A stretch of 57,137 nucleotides of DNA from an uncultured Pelagibacteraceae bacterium (GCA_902516345.1 CABXYJ010000005.1:1-57137); one strand, 5' to 3'. Shown: positions 17,884-28,350, counted from the stretch's first letter. The notes: generated from the sequence alone by a model not told the origin. Numbers and translations are program-made.

Positions 17884-19552
17884 CAGAATTTTAATTGAAG
17901 ATAAACATGGCGATTTCAAATATGAGAAAAATGAGTCAAATCTTAAAATCAAATTCAGTAGGATTTCTTTTATATTTTTTATATTCTTTATAATTTCTTT
18001 AATATATTTTATTCATTTAATTCATCTTGGGTCAAGGAAAGATCCAAATTTAAATAATCTTTCGCGAAGCACTTTAAATGATCTTCACAGAACTGAAATT
18101 GTAGATAGAAATGGTAAATTCTTAGTTAAATCATTAAACTCTGTAGATATAGGAATTAGTACAGCTAAAATAATAGATAAAAAAAAGCTTCTATTAAATT
18201 TAAAATATATTTTTCCAGATAAAGATTACGAAAAAATAAGAACCAATTTTGATAACAAAAAATTTTTTTATTTTGAAAAAAAGATTGCAAATGAAAAATA
18301 TGAAAAAATAATGAATCTAGGAGATAAATCCATTCAAGTAGAAAAAAAATTAATAAGAATTTATCCTGAAAAAAACTTATTTAGTCATATAATTGGACAA
18401 ATCGATAATGATAATAATGGAATTTCAGGTTTAGAGAAATCTCTTAATAAAAGATTAAAAGAAACAAAAGAACCTATTGTTCTATCTGTGGATACTGACA
18501 TTCAGTTTCTTATAAGAAATGAATTAATAAAATTTAACAAAATTTTTAAAACTTTAGGGAGTGCAGCTATATTAATGAATATTGATAATGGGGAAATAAT
18601 TTCCCTAGTTTCGTTACCCGATTTTGATCCAAACAAAAGAAAAAATTTTTCTGATAAAAATTTTATAAACAGAGCGACAAAGGGCGTGTATGAATTTGGA
18701 TCAGTCTTTAAAACTTTTACATTAGCAGCTGGAATTGACTTGCAAATTATAAAACGAAACAGTCAGTTTAATAATCTTCCAAAATCATTAACATGTGCTG
18801 GATTTAAAATAAATGAGTATGATCAAGAAATACCATCAAACTTAACTGCTGAAGAAATTTTAATAAGGTCTGGAAATATAGGCTCAGTCAGAATAGGACA
18901 ACAAATTGGTCAAAAAAGTTTTAAAGAATTTTTATCCAAAATTGGCATTCTAGATCAGATAAATTTTGATATTGAAGAGGTTGGAAAACCTATAAATTTT
19001 GAATGGGGTAAATGTCCTTTAGCAACTGCATCATTTGGCCATGGTATTACCACTACCTTGTTACAACTCGTCAAAGCTTATGCTATTATAGCAAACGGTG
19101 GTTACAGTGTAGAACCAACTTTAATTAGACAAAACTCAAATTTACAGAAACAAAGAGTATTAAATGAAAATGTATCAGCAGAAATTCTACCAATTTTAAG
19201 AAAAATTGTATCAACTAAAGAAGGAACCGCATCTTTAGCTAACGTAGATGGATATGAATTAGGTGGAAAAACTGGGACAGCACAAAAAAGTATTACTGGT
19301 GGTTATTCAAAAAAGAAAATAAATACTTTTATATCTATTTTTCCCACGTCGAAACCTAAATTTGTATTTGCTGTAATGCTCGATGAGCCTAAAATAAATA
19401 AAGAGTATGTTTATCATTACAGAGATGGCTCAAACATAAAATATAAAGGAACACCATTTAATACCGCAGGTTGGACAAGTGTGGAAGTGACAGGACAAAT
19501 TGTTGAGAAAATTGGGCCAATTTTAGCCACAAAGTATAGTGAATTTAATTAA
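17867..19552 (+). CDS. ftsI: Septal peptidoglycan transpeptidase FtsI (PBP3)
   Basis: Class B penicillin-binding protein that cross-links septal peptidoglycan. I chose the ATG at 17867, giving 561 residues; a TTG at 17864 would add one. AAGGAG at 17848-17853 is the likely ribosome site. One membrane helix lies around residues 31-50 (FIFFIFFIISLIYFI), then the dimerisation domain (TEIVDRNGKFL), then the transpeptidase domain with all three motifs: Ser-x-x-Lys in GSVFKTF, Ser-x-Asn in SGN (RSGNIGS), and Lys-Thr-Gly in GGKTGTAQK. It is followed by murE/F after 2 bases. Confidence 0.96.
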   Translation: MIQKDNRILIEDKHGDFKYEKNESNLKIKFSRISFIFFIFFIISLIYFIHLIHLGSRKDPNLNNLSRSTLNDLHRTEIVDRNGKFLVKSLNSVDIGISTAKIIDKKKLLLNLKYIFPDKDYEKIRTNFDNKKFFYFEKKIANEKYEKIMNLGDKSIQVEKKLIRIYPEKNLFSHIIGQIDNDNNGISGLEKSLNKRLKETKEPIVLSVDTDIQFLIRNELIKFNKIFKTLGSAAILMNIDNGEIISLVSLPDFDPNKRKNFSDKNFINRATKGVYEFGSVFKTFTLAAGIDLQIIKRNSQFNNLPKSLTCAGFKINEYDQEIPSNLTAEEILIRSGNIGSVRIGQQIGQKSFKEFLSKIGILDQINFDIEEVGKPINFEWGKCPLATASFGHGITTTLLQLVKAYAIIANGGYSVEPTLIRQNSNLQKQRVLNENVSAEILPILRKIVSTKEGTASLANVDGYELGGKTGTAQKSITGGYSKKKINTFISIFPTSKPKFVFAVMLDEPKINKEYVYHYRDGSNIKYKGTPFNTAGWTSVEVTGQIVEKIGPILATKYSEFN

Positions 19553-19554
19553 TA

Positions 19555-22407
19555 ATGCTTCTTAAAGACTATATACCCAATCTAAGTAAAATAAATAGAA
19601 AAATATTTTTCTCAGGTATTTCATTTGATAGCTCAAAGGTGAAAAAAAATTTTATTTTTTTTGCAATTAAAGGAAGTAAATATGATGGAAATAGTTTTGT
19701 AAAAGAGGCTATAAAAAATGGTGCCAAAATTATAGTTTCTGAAAAAAAATTTCCAAAAAAAGAAGATAATGTAGTTTATTTAAAAGTTCCAAATGTTCGA
19801 AAATTACTCTCTTGCATTGCATATAAAATTATTAAAAAAAAACCTAAAAAACTTATTGCAGTCACGGGCACTAATGGGAAGTCATCAGTCGCAGATTTTT
19901 ATTATCAAATATTAACAACTAATAAAATAAAAGTTGCTGCAATTGGTACCGTTGGTATTAAATTTAAAAATCAAAAGAGGATTTCAAAAAATACTACTCT
20001 GGACCCAATTGAATTAAGTTTAACACTAAAAAAGTTGAAAAAAGATAGAATTGACTTTGTCATTATGGAAGCCTCAAGTCATGGACTAAAGCAACATCGA
20101 TTAGATGGGCTTTTGTTTGACATAGGAATATTTACAAATTTTTCTCATGACCATTTAGATTATCATAAAAATATAAGAGACTATCTAAAATCAAAATTAT
20201 ATTTATTTAAAAAATTGATAAAAAAAAAAGGTAGTATTATTTCTGATATGAATATTCCTCAAAAAAAAGAAATAGAAAGAATTTCATTAAAAAATAAATT
20301 AAATTTGAAACTAATCTTTAATAATAAAAATGGGATTGAACTGATTTCGCATAAATTTGAAAATGAAAAACAAATTTTAGAAATCAAATTTAAAAGTCAG
20401 AAATTTAAATTTGAGTTAAATTTAATAGGCAAAATACAAATTAAGAATTTATTAATGGCGATTTTAGCTGCTTATAAGAGTGGTTTAAAATTAAAAAATA
20501 TAATTGGAAAAATTGATAGGATTAAATCTGTAGAAGGGCGACTTGAAAAAATTGGAAAAATTAAAAACAACAGCAGGGTAATTTTAGATTATGCTCACAC
20601 GCCGGAAGCACTTGATTTGGCTTTATCTAGCTTACAAGAGCAATTTCCTAAGAGTAAAATTAGTTTAGTTTTTGGTTGTGGTGGAAATAGAGATACAAAA
20701 AAAAGAGTTATGATGGGAAGAATAGCTGATAAGTATTCAAAAAATATTTATTTAACAAATGATAACCCTAGGTATGAAAATCCATCAAAAATTAGAATAG
20801 ACATCAAAAAAGGTATTAAAAATAATAAACTTCATGAATTACCCAATCGAAAAGAAGCGATCCAAAAAGCTGTGATGAGCCTTGCCACTGGAGATATACT
20901 GTTAGTAGCTGGAAGAGGTCATGAAATCATACAAGATTTTGGAGATAAAAAATTATTTTTTTCAGATAAAAAAATAATTCTTAATTCAATAAAAAAAAAG
21001 AATAAATCATTATTTGTAAATTTAAAATTAAATATAATTAATGAGCTATCACATTCACAAATATTTCCTAAAAAAAAGATAAATAATATTTCAATAAATT
21101 CAAAAACAATAAAAAAAGGTAATGTCTTTTTTGCAATTAAGGGGAAAAAAGTAAATGGCAATGATTTTGTTTTAGAAGCTTTTCAAAAAGGTTCAAACTT
21201 AATGATTGTTAATGATATTAAAAAAAATATTCCTTTAGGCTATCAAATTAAAGTACAAGACACTCTTAAATTTTTAACAAAATGTTCCGAAATTTTTAGA
21301 GATAATATAGAAACTAAAATAATATCAATTACAGGCAGTTGTGGAAAAACAACACTTAAGGAGATGATAGGTGTAACTTTAAAGAAAATTTCAAATACTA
21401 CCTACTCTCCAAAATCATATAATAACAGGTATGGAGTTCCATTAAGTTTATTTAATTTAAAACAAAGAGATGATTATGGAGTATTTGAAGTTGGTATGGA
21501 TAAAAAAGGTGAAATAGAGAGGTTAACAAAAATAATTAAACCTGATTTAGGTATTATAACTAATATTAGTTATGCGCACTCTAAAAATTTTAAAAATATA
21601 GAAAGAATAGCCGAGGCTAAAGCTGAGATAATTAATAATATAAAACAAGGAGGTGCAATAATTTTAAACATGGATGATAAATTTTATAAATATCATAGAA
21701 ATTTAGCATACAAAAAGTGTCTTAAAGTTATCTCTTTTAGTCTAAAGAATAAAAATTCAAAAGTAAGATTGATTAGAGTTAAAAAAATCAAAAGTGTGTA
21801 TCAATTACAAATTTATGTAAATGGTCGAAAATTTTATTTTTATTCGATTAATAAAAATGAAAATAATTTATATAATATATTAGCAACTTTAGCTTCTTTA
21901 AATTTTTTTATTGATATCAAAAGAATAAAAAAAAATATTTTTTTAAAATTTAAAACTCCTGAGGGACGAGGTGATATTTCAAAAGTGAAATTCAAAAATA
22001 AGAATATTGTCTTAGTTGATGAATCATATAATTCAAATCCTTTATCTTTAAAAGTGGCAATAGAAAATTTTGATAATATCAAATTAAATAAATCCAAAAA
22101 GTATTTAATATTAGGTGATATGCTTGAATTAGGTAATCATTCTATTAAACAACACAGGTTGATTAGTAAAATTATCAACAAAACAAAAATCAATAAAGTA
22201 TATGTTTATGGCAAACATATTAAAGAAACTTTTAAGGGATTGAATACAAACAAAAAAGCTAAAATTCTAAATGATAAGTCTAAGATATTAGAATTAGTAA
22301 ATAAAGTTTTTAGAAATAATGATCATATAATGATAAAAGGATCTAATTCTACTGGTTTAAATGAAATAACAAATAAATTGAAAGAGAGAAATTTAAATGC
22401 TCTATGA
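19555..22407 (+). CDS. murE/murF: Fused MurE-MurF ligase
   Basis: One 950-residue ORF carrying two successive Mur ligases. Residues 1 to about 480 are MurE: ATP site AVTGTNGKSSVAD near 107, and DNPR at 403-406, the motif for meso-diaminopimelate as the added residue. Residues from about 500 are MurF: ISINSKTIKKGNVFFAIKG, ATP site ITGSCGKTT near 590, VFEVGMDKKGEI, and VDESYNSNPLSL. MurF adds D-Ala-D-Ala to complete the pentapeptide. The two halves keep separate N-terminal substrate domains and no stop or frameshift interrupts them. Fusions of these two genes have been reported in other bacteria (Bordetella). It overlaps mraY by 11 bases. Confidence 0.95.
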   Translation: MLLKDYIPNLSKINRKIFFSGISFDSSKVKKNFIFFAIKGSKYDGNSFVKEAIKNGAKIIVSEKKFPKKEDNVVYLKVPNVRKLLSCIAYKIIKKKPKKLIAVTGTNGKSSVADFYYQILTTNKIKVAAIGTVGIKFKNQKRISKNTTLDPIELSLTLKKLKKDRIDFVIMEASSHGLKQHRLDGLLFDIGIFTNFSHDHLDYHKNIRDYLKSKLYLFKKLIKKKGSIISDMNIPQKKEIERISLKNKLNLKLIFNNKNGIELISHKFENEKQILEIKFKSQKFKFELNLIGKIQIKNLLMAILAAYKSGLKLKNIIGKIDRIKSVEGRLEKIGKIKNNSRVILDYAHTPEALDLALSSLQEQFPKSKISLVFGCGGNRDTKKRVMMGRIADKYSKNIYLTNDNPRYENPSKIRIDIKKGIKNNKLHELPNRKEAIQKAVMSLATGDILLVAGRGHEIIQDFGDKKLFFSDKKIILNSIKKKNKSLFVNLKLNIINELSHSQIFPKKKINNISINSKTIKKGNVFFAIKGKKVNGNDFVLEAFQKGSNLMIVNDIKKNIPLGYQIKVQDTLKFLTKCSEIFRDNIETKIISITGSCGKTTLKEMIGVTLKKISNTTYSPKSYNNRYGVPLSLFNLKQRDDYGVFEVGMDKKGEIERLTKIIKPDLGIITNISYAHSKNFKNIERIAEAKAEIINNIKQGGAIILNMDDKFYKYHRNLAYKKCLKVISFSLKNKNSKVRLIRVKKIKSVYQLQIYVNGRKFYFYSINKNENNLYNILATLASLNFFIDIKRIKKNIFLKFKTPEGRGDISKVKFKNKNIVLVDESYNSNPLSLKVAIENFDNIKLNKSKKYLILGDMLELGNHSIKQHRLISKIINKTKINKVYVYGKHIKETFKGLNTNKKAKILNDKSKILELVNKVFRNNDHIMIKGSNSTGLNEITNKLKERNLNAL

Positions 22408-23482
22408 GTTTTTATTAATTTATGTTGAAACATTTACTTTCTTAAACGTTTTTAAATATATTACATTTAGAACAGGATTAGCTTTTTTCACCTCATTATT
22501 TATTGCTCTGCTAATTGGAGGCCCTTTTATAAAATTATTTTCGAATAAAAAAATATTTAATCCAATTAGAGAAGATGGACCATCCGATCACATAGTCAAG
22601 AAGATAGGTACTCCAACGATGGGTGGTATCATTATATTAATTGGAATAATTTTTTCTGTAATCCTTTGGGCAGACTTGTCTAATATTTATATTTTATTTT
22701 GTCTGTACATAGTCTCATCATTTGGCCTTTTGGGTGCCTTTGATGATTACAAAAAAATTAGAGATACTAGCTCTAAAGGTATCTCGTCAAGATTAAAGAT
22801 TTTAATACAATTATTTTTAGCTGTTTTCGGTTTAATAGTATTAACTTATTTTGTAAAATACGATGAATTCAATAATTTATATTTCCCTTTTTTTAAAAAT
22901 TTATTTTTAAATTTAAGTTGGTTTTTTGTTCCATTTTCAGTCTTTGTTATTGTAGGTTCTTCAAATGCAGTAAATTTAACAGATGGATTGGATGGTTTAG
23001 CAACTGTTCCAGTAATTTTGGTTGCCGGTTGTTTTGCTTTTATAAGTTACGTTACTGGTAATATTGTTTTTTCAAATTACCTTCAAATTTTGTATATCGA
23101 AGGTGCTGGGGAAATATCTATTTTTTGTGGATCAATCATCGGAGCTTGTTTAGGGTTTTTATGGTTTAATGCACCACCAGCTAAAATATTTATGGGAGAT
23201 ACTGGTTCGCTCTCGTTAGGAGGATCTTTAGGAGCAGTTGGAATTATCACAAAGCATGAAATAGTTTTGGCAATTACAGGTGGCTTGTTTGTTCTTGAAG
23301 CTTTGTCAGTTATGGTCCAAGTGATCTCATTTAAACTAACTGGAAAAAGAATTTTTAAAATGGCGCCGATTCATCATCATTTTGAAAAAAAGGGCTGGCC
23401 TGAGTCAACGGTTGTTATAAGATTCTGGATTATCTCAATTATTCTTGCAATGATTGGTTTAGCTACTTTGAAATTAAGATAA
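22397..23482 (+). CDS. mraY: Phospho-MurNAc-pentapeptide transferase MraY
   Basis: Integral membrane enzyme that moves phospho-MurNAc-pentapeptide onto undecaprenyl phosphate to make lipid I. 361 residues with about ten membrane helices. Signature motifs are GTPTMGGI, GAFDDYKKI (Asp pair), NAVNLTDGLDGLA, FMGDTGSLSLGG and the MAPIHHHFEKKGW histidine loop. Its start overlaps the end of murE/F by 11 bases and its stop shares a base with the murD ATG (TAATG), so the chain is tightly coupled. Confidence 0.98.
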   Translation: MLYEFLLIYVETFTFLNVFKYITFRTGLAFFTSLFIALLIGGPFIKLFSNKKIFNPIREDGPSDHIVKKIGTPTMGGIIILIGIIFSVILWADLSNIYILFCLYIVSSFGLLGAFDDYKKIRDTSSKGISSRLKILIQLFLAVFGLIVLTYFVKYDEFNNLYFPFFKNLFLNLSWFFVPFSVFVIVGSSNAVNLTDGLDGLATVPVILVAGCFAFISYVTGNIVFSNYLQILYIEGAGEISIFCGSIIGACLGFLWFNAPPAKIFMGDTGSLSLGGSLGAVGIITKHEIVLAITGGLFVLEALSVMVQVISFKLTGKRIFKMAPIHHHFEKKGWPESTVVIRFWIISIILAMIGLATLKLR

Positions 23483-24783
23483 TGAATTTTGATTTGAATA
23501 CTTTTTTAAGAAAAAAGATTTTAATTTATGGTTTAGGTAAAAGTGGTATATCTGCTTATGAATTTTTAAAGAAAGATAACAAAGTATTTCTATATGATGA
23601 TTTTGAAACAAAATCAAAAAATTTAAAATTAAAAAAAAATTTAATAAGTTATAAAAAAATTTTAAAATCTAATTTTGATTATGTCATTCTAAGTCCTGGT
23701 ATTGACTTAAATAAATGCAAACTTTCTAATTTTCTTAAAAAAAACTTGAGTAAGATCTTTTCAGATTTAGATGTATTTTATACTTTTTATAAAAATAGCT
23801 GTATTACAATAACAGGCACTAATGGAAAATCGACAACTTGTAAGCTTTTATATGAGATATTTAAAGATCAAAAATTTCATGTAAAATTAGTTGGAAATAT
23901 TGGAAATCCAATTTTAACCACGAAAAATATTAAAAAAAAAACTATATTTATTGTTGAGGCTTCATCTTATCAGTTAGAATATAGTAAGCTCTTCAAATCA
24001 AGTTATGCAGCTATTCTAAATTTAGCAATTGACCATATAGAAAGACATAAATCCCTAAGTAATTATATTAAGGCAAAATTTAGATTATTAAAAAATCAAA
24101 ATCGAAAAGACTATGCTTTCTTAAAAAAGAGCGATCCATTAATAAAAAAACATTTAAAATTAAATAAATATAAAAGCAAAATAATAAAAGTTGATACTAA
24201 AAATGTAGATAAAACACTCCATAATATAAAAAATGACTATTTTTTGTCAGATACAAATAAAGAGAATTTATCATTTGTCTTAGAAATATCTAAAAGATTT
24301 AATTTAAAGAAAAAAATATTAATTAAAACTCTTCAAAACTTTAAAGGTCTAAAGTATCGACAAGAAATTATTCTTAGAAGAAAAAATCTTCTTATAATAA
24401 ATGACTCTAAGTCTACAAGCTTATCTTCCTCTGAGAGTCTTTTAAAAAAAGAAATGGAGATTCATTGGTTGATTGGTGGAATTTTTAAGAAGAAAGATAA
24501 ATTAAATTTACAAAAAAAATACTTTAAAAATATAAAGGCATATATATTTGGAAAAAATAAAAATATTTTTAAGAAAATACTTAATAAAAAAATTGAAAAT
24601 GAGAATTTTAGTAATTTAGAAGTTGCGTTAAAAAAAATTTTAACATCAGTAAAAAAAAATAGAAACAAAAATCAAATGATACTATTTAGTCCGAGTGCTG
24701 CATCATTTGATGAATTTAAAAATTTCGAGGAAAGAGGTTCATATTTTAATAATTTAATCAAAAAGAATTTAAGTGAAATATAA
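23482..24783 (+). CDS. murD: UDP-MurNAc-L-alanine:D-glutamate ligase MurD
   Basis: Adds D-glutamate to UDP-MurNAc-L-Ala in the cytoplasm using ATP. 433 residues: N-terminal ILIYGLGKSGISA, ATP site ITGTNGKSTTCKLL near residue 113, IVEASSYQLE, LNLAIDHIERH, and the C-terminal domain with NDSKSTS and WLIGGIFKK. It sits between mraY and ftsW with overlaps at both ends (1 base and 11 bases). Very Lys-rich, in keeping with the low-GC neighbours. Confidence 0.96.
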   Translation: MNFDLNTFLRKKILIYGLGKSGISAYEFLKKDNKVFLYDDFETKSKNLKLKKNLISYKKILKSNFDYVILSPGIDLNKCKLSNFLKKNLSKIFSDLDVFYTFYKNSCITITGTNGKSTTCKLLYEIFKDQKFHVKLVGNIGNPILTTKNIKKKTIFIVEASSYQLEYSKLFKSSYAAILNLAIDHIERHKSLSNYIKAKFRLLKNQNRKDYAFLKKSDPLIKKHLKLNKYKSKIIKVDTKNVDKTLHNIKNDYFLSDTNKENLSFVLEISKRFNLKKKILIKTLQNFKGLKYRQEIILRRKNLLIINDSKSTSLSSSESLLKKEMEIHWLIGGIFKKKDKLNLQKKYFKNIKAYIFGKNKNIFKKILNKKIENENFSNLEVALKKILTSVKKNRNKNQMILFSPSAASFDEFKNFEERGSYFNNLIKKNLSEI

Positions 24784-25909
24784 TAAATCAGTCTATTTTT
24801 TTTATTATGATTGGTGGAAAAATATTGATAAATTTATTTTTTCTCTAATTATTTTATTATTTCTGATAGGATTATTTTTTTCTTTGGTTTCAACTTCCCT
24901 AATAGCATCAGATAAGCTAGAGACTAATGATTATTCTTTTTTTTTCAAACATTTAATTTTTATTCTCATTGGTTTGATTGTAATTTTAGTTCTATCTTCG
25001 ATAAATCAAGAGAAACTTTTTAGGTATTCTTTATTAATTTTTTTTATCTCACTAATCTTTCTCATTTCAGTGCCATTTATTGGTATAGAGGTAAAAGGTT
25101 CAAAAAGATGGATTGATTTGTATTTTTTACCAAGATTTCAACCAATAGAATTAGTCAAACCATTTTTAATTATTTTTATAAGTTTAATTTTAAGTAGTAA
25201 AAAATATTCAAATATTCATGTAAAATATTTGTTTACATTTTTTATAACATTATGTGTAGCTTTGCTTCTCGCCCTTCAACCAGATATTGGGCAGACGCTT
25301 TTAATTTTCTCAATTTGGTCAATTCTAATTTTTATATCTGGTATTAATATGATTTTATTATTTTTATTATTCTTCGGTCTTATAATAACTTTTTCTTATT
25401 TAGTTTTTTTTGTTGCTAAGTTTGCTTATATAAAAAATAGATTATTGTCTTTTATAAATAGTGAAAAGGGTACTTATAATTTTCAATCTGATAAAGCTAT
25501 AGACTCGATAACTAGTGGAGGTTTTTTTGGTAAAGGAGTTGGTGAAGGAACCTTAAAAAATAGAGTTCCTGAGGCCCATACAGATTATATTATATCGGTC
25601 ATTTCAGAGGAGTTTGGCGTAATTGCCATAATTTTAATTCTATTATTGTTTTTAATATTAGCTTATTCAATTTTTAAAAAAGTGTATTTTGAAGATAATG
25701 AAAAGATAAAATTAATTTTAGTTGGATGTACTTGTCTTATTTTTATGCAAGCTATAATACATATAGGAGTAAATATTAGAATTTTTCCAACAACAGGAAT
25801 GACACTGCCATATATTAGCTATGGAGGGTCTTCAATTATGAGTATCTCAATTTTGTCTGGTATTATTCTAAATTTAACTAAAAGAAAGATTAATTTTTAT
25901 GAAAAATAA
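24773..25909 (+). CDS. ftsW: Septal peptidoglycan glycosyltransferase FtsW
   Basis: SEDS-family polymerase that works with FtsI. 378 residues from a GTG that overlaps murD by 11 bases; no ATG in a better place is seen. About ten membrane helices. SEDS hallmarks are GSKRWIDLYFLPRFQPIEL, ALQPDIGQTLLIF, GGFFGKGVGEGTLKN, PEAHTDYIISVISEEFG and TGMTLPYISYGGSS. It overlaps murG by 11 bases. Confidence 0.96.
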   Translation: MKYNKSVYFFYYDWWKNIDKFIFSLIILLFLIGLFFSLVSTSLIASDKLETNDYSFFFKHLIFILIGLIVILVLSSINQEKLFRYSLLIFFISLIFLISVPFIGIEVKGSKRWIDLYFLPRFQPIELVKPFLIIFISLILSSKKYSNIHVKYLFTFFITLCVALLLALQPDIGQTLLIFSIWSILIFISGINMILLFLLFFGLIITFSYLVFFVAKFAYIKNRLLSFINSEKGTYNFQSDKAIDSITSGGFFGKGVGEGTLKNRVPEAHTDYIISVISEEFGVIAIILILLLFLILAYSIFKKVYFEDNEKIKLILVGCTCLIFMQAIIHIGVNIRIFPTTGMTLPYISYGGSSIMSISILSGIILNLTKRKINFYEK

Positions 25910-26963
25910 TTATTTAATTACCACAGGAGGATCAGGTGGACACGTTGTGCCTGCAACTATCTTTTATGAGCACTTATATAACAAAGCTAATCTAATAATG
26001 ACTACTGATAAAAGAGGTTTAAAATATTTAAATAACAATGATTATAAATTTAATATAATAAATACTCCAAAATTAAGTAATATACTTTTATTACCTTTTG
26101 ATTTTATAATTATTTTATTCTTAATTATAAAATCATTCTTTTTAATGAAAAAAGAAAAAATCCAAAAAATTATTTCGACAGGAGGATACATGTCACTTCC
26201 ATTAATATTCGCAGCTAAAATAATGAATTTAGATATTTACTTAATAGAACCAAACCAAATTATAGGTCGGGCTAACAGATTTTTTTTAAAATCTTGTACT
26301 AAGATCTTTTGTTATACGGATAAAATTAAAAATTTTCCTAAGGAACATATAAATAAAATAGTAGTGATAGATCCATTAGTAAAAAAAAAATTTTATGATC
26401 TGACTTTAAAAGATAAAAATAATGATAAATTTAATATTTTGATCGTAGGTGGAAGCCAAGGTGCCAAAATATTTGATGAAAAATTAAAAACTTCATTAGT
26501 AAAAATTTCCAAAAAATTGCCAATTAGAGTTTTTCAACAGTCAAATGAGAATAATATTCAAAAACTTGCTGATTATTACTCAAAATATGGAATTGAAAAT
26601 AAAATTTTTAGTTTTGAAAAAAATTCAATTTCAATTTTTCAAAATGCAAATTTATGCATTACAAGAGCCGGTGCCTCAACCTTGGCTGAACTTTCAATAT
26701 TGAATATACCTTTTTTAGCTGTACCTTTACCCTCATCTAAAGATAATCATCAATTTGAAAATGCAAATTATTATAAAAATAATGGTTGCTGTTGGATATT
26801 AGAACAAAAATTTTTTAATGAAAAAATTGAAGAATTTTTAGAGAATATAATTAACAATAAAAGTGATTATATAAAAAAAAAAGAAAATCTAAAAAAATTA
26901 AATTACCTTAATAACTGGATTAGTGTTAATCAAAAAATATTAAAAAATTTAAATGAATATTAA
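25899..26963 (+). CDS. murG: Lipid II-forming GlcNAc transferase MurG
   Basis: GT28 enzyme that adds GlcNAc to lipid I on the cytoplasmic face of the membrane. 354 residues: N-terminal G-loop TGGSGGHVVPA, STGGYMSLPL, NQIIGRANR, the C-terminal donor-site motifs VGGSQGAKIFDE and TRAGASTLAEL, and PLPSSKDNHQFENA. It overlaps ftsW upstream and murC downstream by 11 bases each. Confidence 0.97.
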   Translation: MKNNYLITTGGSGGHVVPATIFYEHLYNKANLIMTTDKRGLKYLNNNDYKFNIINTPKLSNILLLPFDFIIILFLIIKSFFLMKKEKIQKIISTGGYMSLPLIFAAKIMNLDIYLIEPNQIIGRANRFFLKSCTKIFCYTDKIKNFPKEHINKIVVIDPLVKKKFYDLTLKDKNNDKFNILIVGGSQGAKIFDEKLKTSLVKISKKLPIRVFQQSNENNIQKLADYYSKYGIENKIFSFEKNSISIFQNANLCITRAGASTLAELSILNIPFLAVPLPSSKDNHQFENANYYKNNGCCWILEQKFFNEKIEEFLENIINNKSDYIKKKENLKKLNYLNNWISVNQKILKNLNEY

Positions 26964-28350
26964 ATTAGCAAAAACGGAAATCATCCATTTTATTGGTATT
27001 GGTGGCATTGGAATGAGCGGATTATCTTTAATAATGAAAAGTAAGGGCTTTAAAGTTCAAGGTAGTGATATTTTTTTAAATAAGAATATTGAGAGACTTA
27101 AAAAGCAAAAAATTAAAATTTTTATAGGGCAAAAAAAAAAAAATCTAAAAAACGCTACCATTATAGTAATTTCATCAGCTATAAAAAAAAATAACCCAGA
27201 AATAAAAGAGGCAAAAAGAAAAAATTTACCAATTATAAGCCGTGGTAAAATGCTTGCGCATATAGTTTCATTAACAAAAAATATCGTTGTAGTTGGTTCA
27301 CATGGAAAAACTACAACTACCTCATTAATAACTTCAATTTTTCAAAATACCAAATTAGATCCAACTATAATAAATGGTGGTGTGATAAATTCTCTAAAAA
27401 ATTCTGCTAAATTAGGAAAGAGTGATTGGTCAATATTAGAGGCTGACGAGTCTGATGGAAGTTTTATTCACATCCCTGCAACATACTCAATAATTACCAA
27501 TATAGACAGAGAACATATGGATTTTTATAAAACTATGGATGTTTTGAAAAAAAGTGTAATTAAATTTATTGAGCAAGTACCCTCATTTGGAAAATCATTT
27601 ATCTGTTTGGATGATAAAATAAACAAATTACTGATTAAGGATTTTAAAAATAAAAATTTTTATACGTATGGAGAGGATTTGAAATCCAATTTTATAATAA
27701 AAAATATTTATCAAGATAAAAAAATTTCAAAATTTGACTTACAAATAAATCTGCCAAATAAAAAAAAAATTTTAGTTAGAAATTTTAAAATACCTCTCAT
27801 TGGAATTCACAATATAAGAAACTCGGTTGCCGCTGCAGCAGTCTCATTGATAGTTGGAATTTCAATAAAAGATATAAAAAAAGGTTTATTTAATTTTAAA
27901 GGAGTCCAAAGAAGATTTAATAAAATTTTTACTTATAATAATATTGATTTTTTCGATGATTATGCACATCATCCTACAGAAATAAAATATGTCTTAGATG
28001 GTATTAAAAAAGTTTATCAAGGGTTTAATAAAGTTTGTATATTTCAACCGCACAGAATATCTAGATTAAAAGATTTAAGAAAAGAATTTACATATTCTTT
28101 TGTAAATGCAGATGAAGTTATTTTATGTCCAATTTACTCAGCGGGGGAAAAAATTAACCTTGGTTTTGATTATAAAACATTTGCAAAAGAAATTATTAAA
28201 AATTCAAACGTAAAATTATTTTTAGTTGAAAATATTTACCAATTAGCAAATTTTTTGAAAAAAAATATGTATGGAAAAAAAATCGTAGTTGGAATGGGTG
28301 CGGGTTCCATTTCAAATTGGATTAGAGAACTACCTAAACTAATGAGATGA
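26953..28350 (+). CDS. murC: UDP-MurNAc:L-alanine ligase MurC
   Basis: First amino-acid-adding step of the Mur pathway. 465 residues: N-terminal IHFIGIGGIGMSGL, ATP site VVGSHGKTTTTSLI near residue 115, EADESDGSF, TNIDREHMDFY, and C-terminal DDYAHHPTEI and GAGSISNW. A run of 13 A residues (27131-27143) lies inside the coding frame at GQKKKN. A frame slip there would destroy the protein, and the frame is intact as sequenced. It overlaps murB by ATGA. Confidence 0.97.
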   Translation: MNIKLAKTEIIHFIGIGGIGMSGLSLIMKSKGFKVQGSDIFLNKNIERLKKQKIKIFIGQKKKNLKNATIIVISSAIKKNNPEIKEAKRKNLPIISRGKMLAHIVSLTKNIVVVGSHGKTTTTSLITSIFQNTKLDPTIINGGVINSLKNSAKLGKSDWSILEADESDGSFIHIPATYSIITNIDREHMDFYKTMDVLKKSVIKFIEQVPSFGKSFICLDDKINKLLIKDFKNKNFYTYGEDLKSNFIIKNIYQDKKISKFDLQINLPNKKKILVRNFKIPLIGIHNIRNSVAAAAVSLIVGISIKDIKKGLFNFKGVQRRFNKIFTYNNIDFFDDYAHHPTEIKYVLDGIKKVYQGFNKVCIFQPHRISRLKDLRKEFTYSFVNADEVILCPIYSAGEKINLGFDYKTFAKEIIKNSNVKLFLVENIYQLANFLKKNMYGKKIVVGMGAGSISNWIRELPKLMR

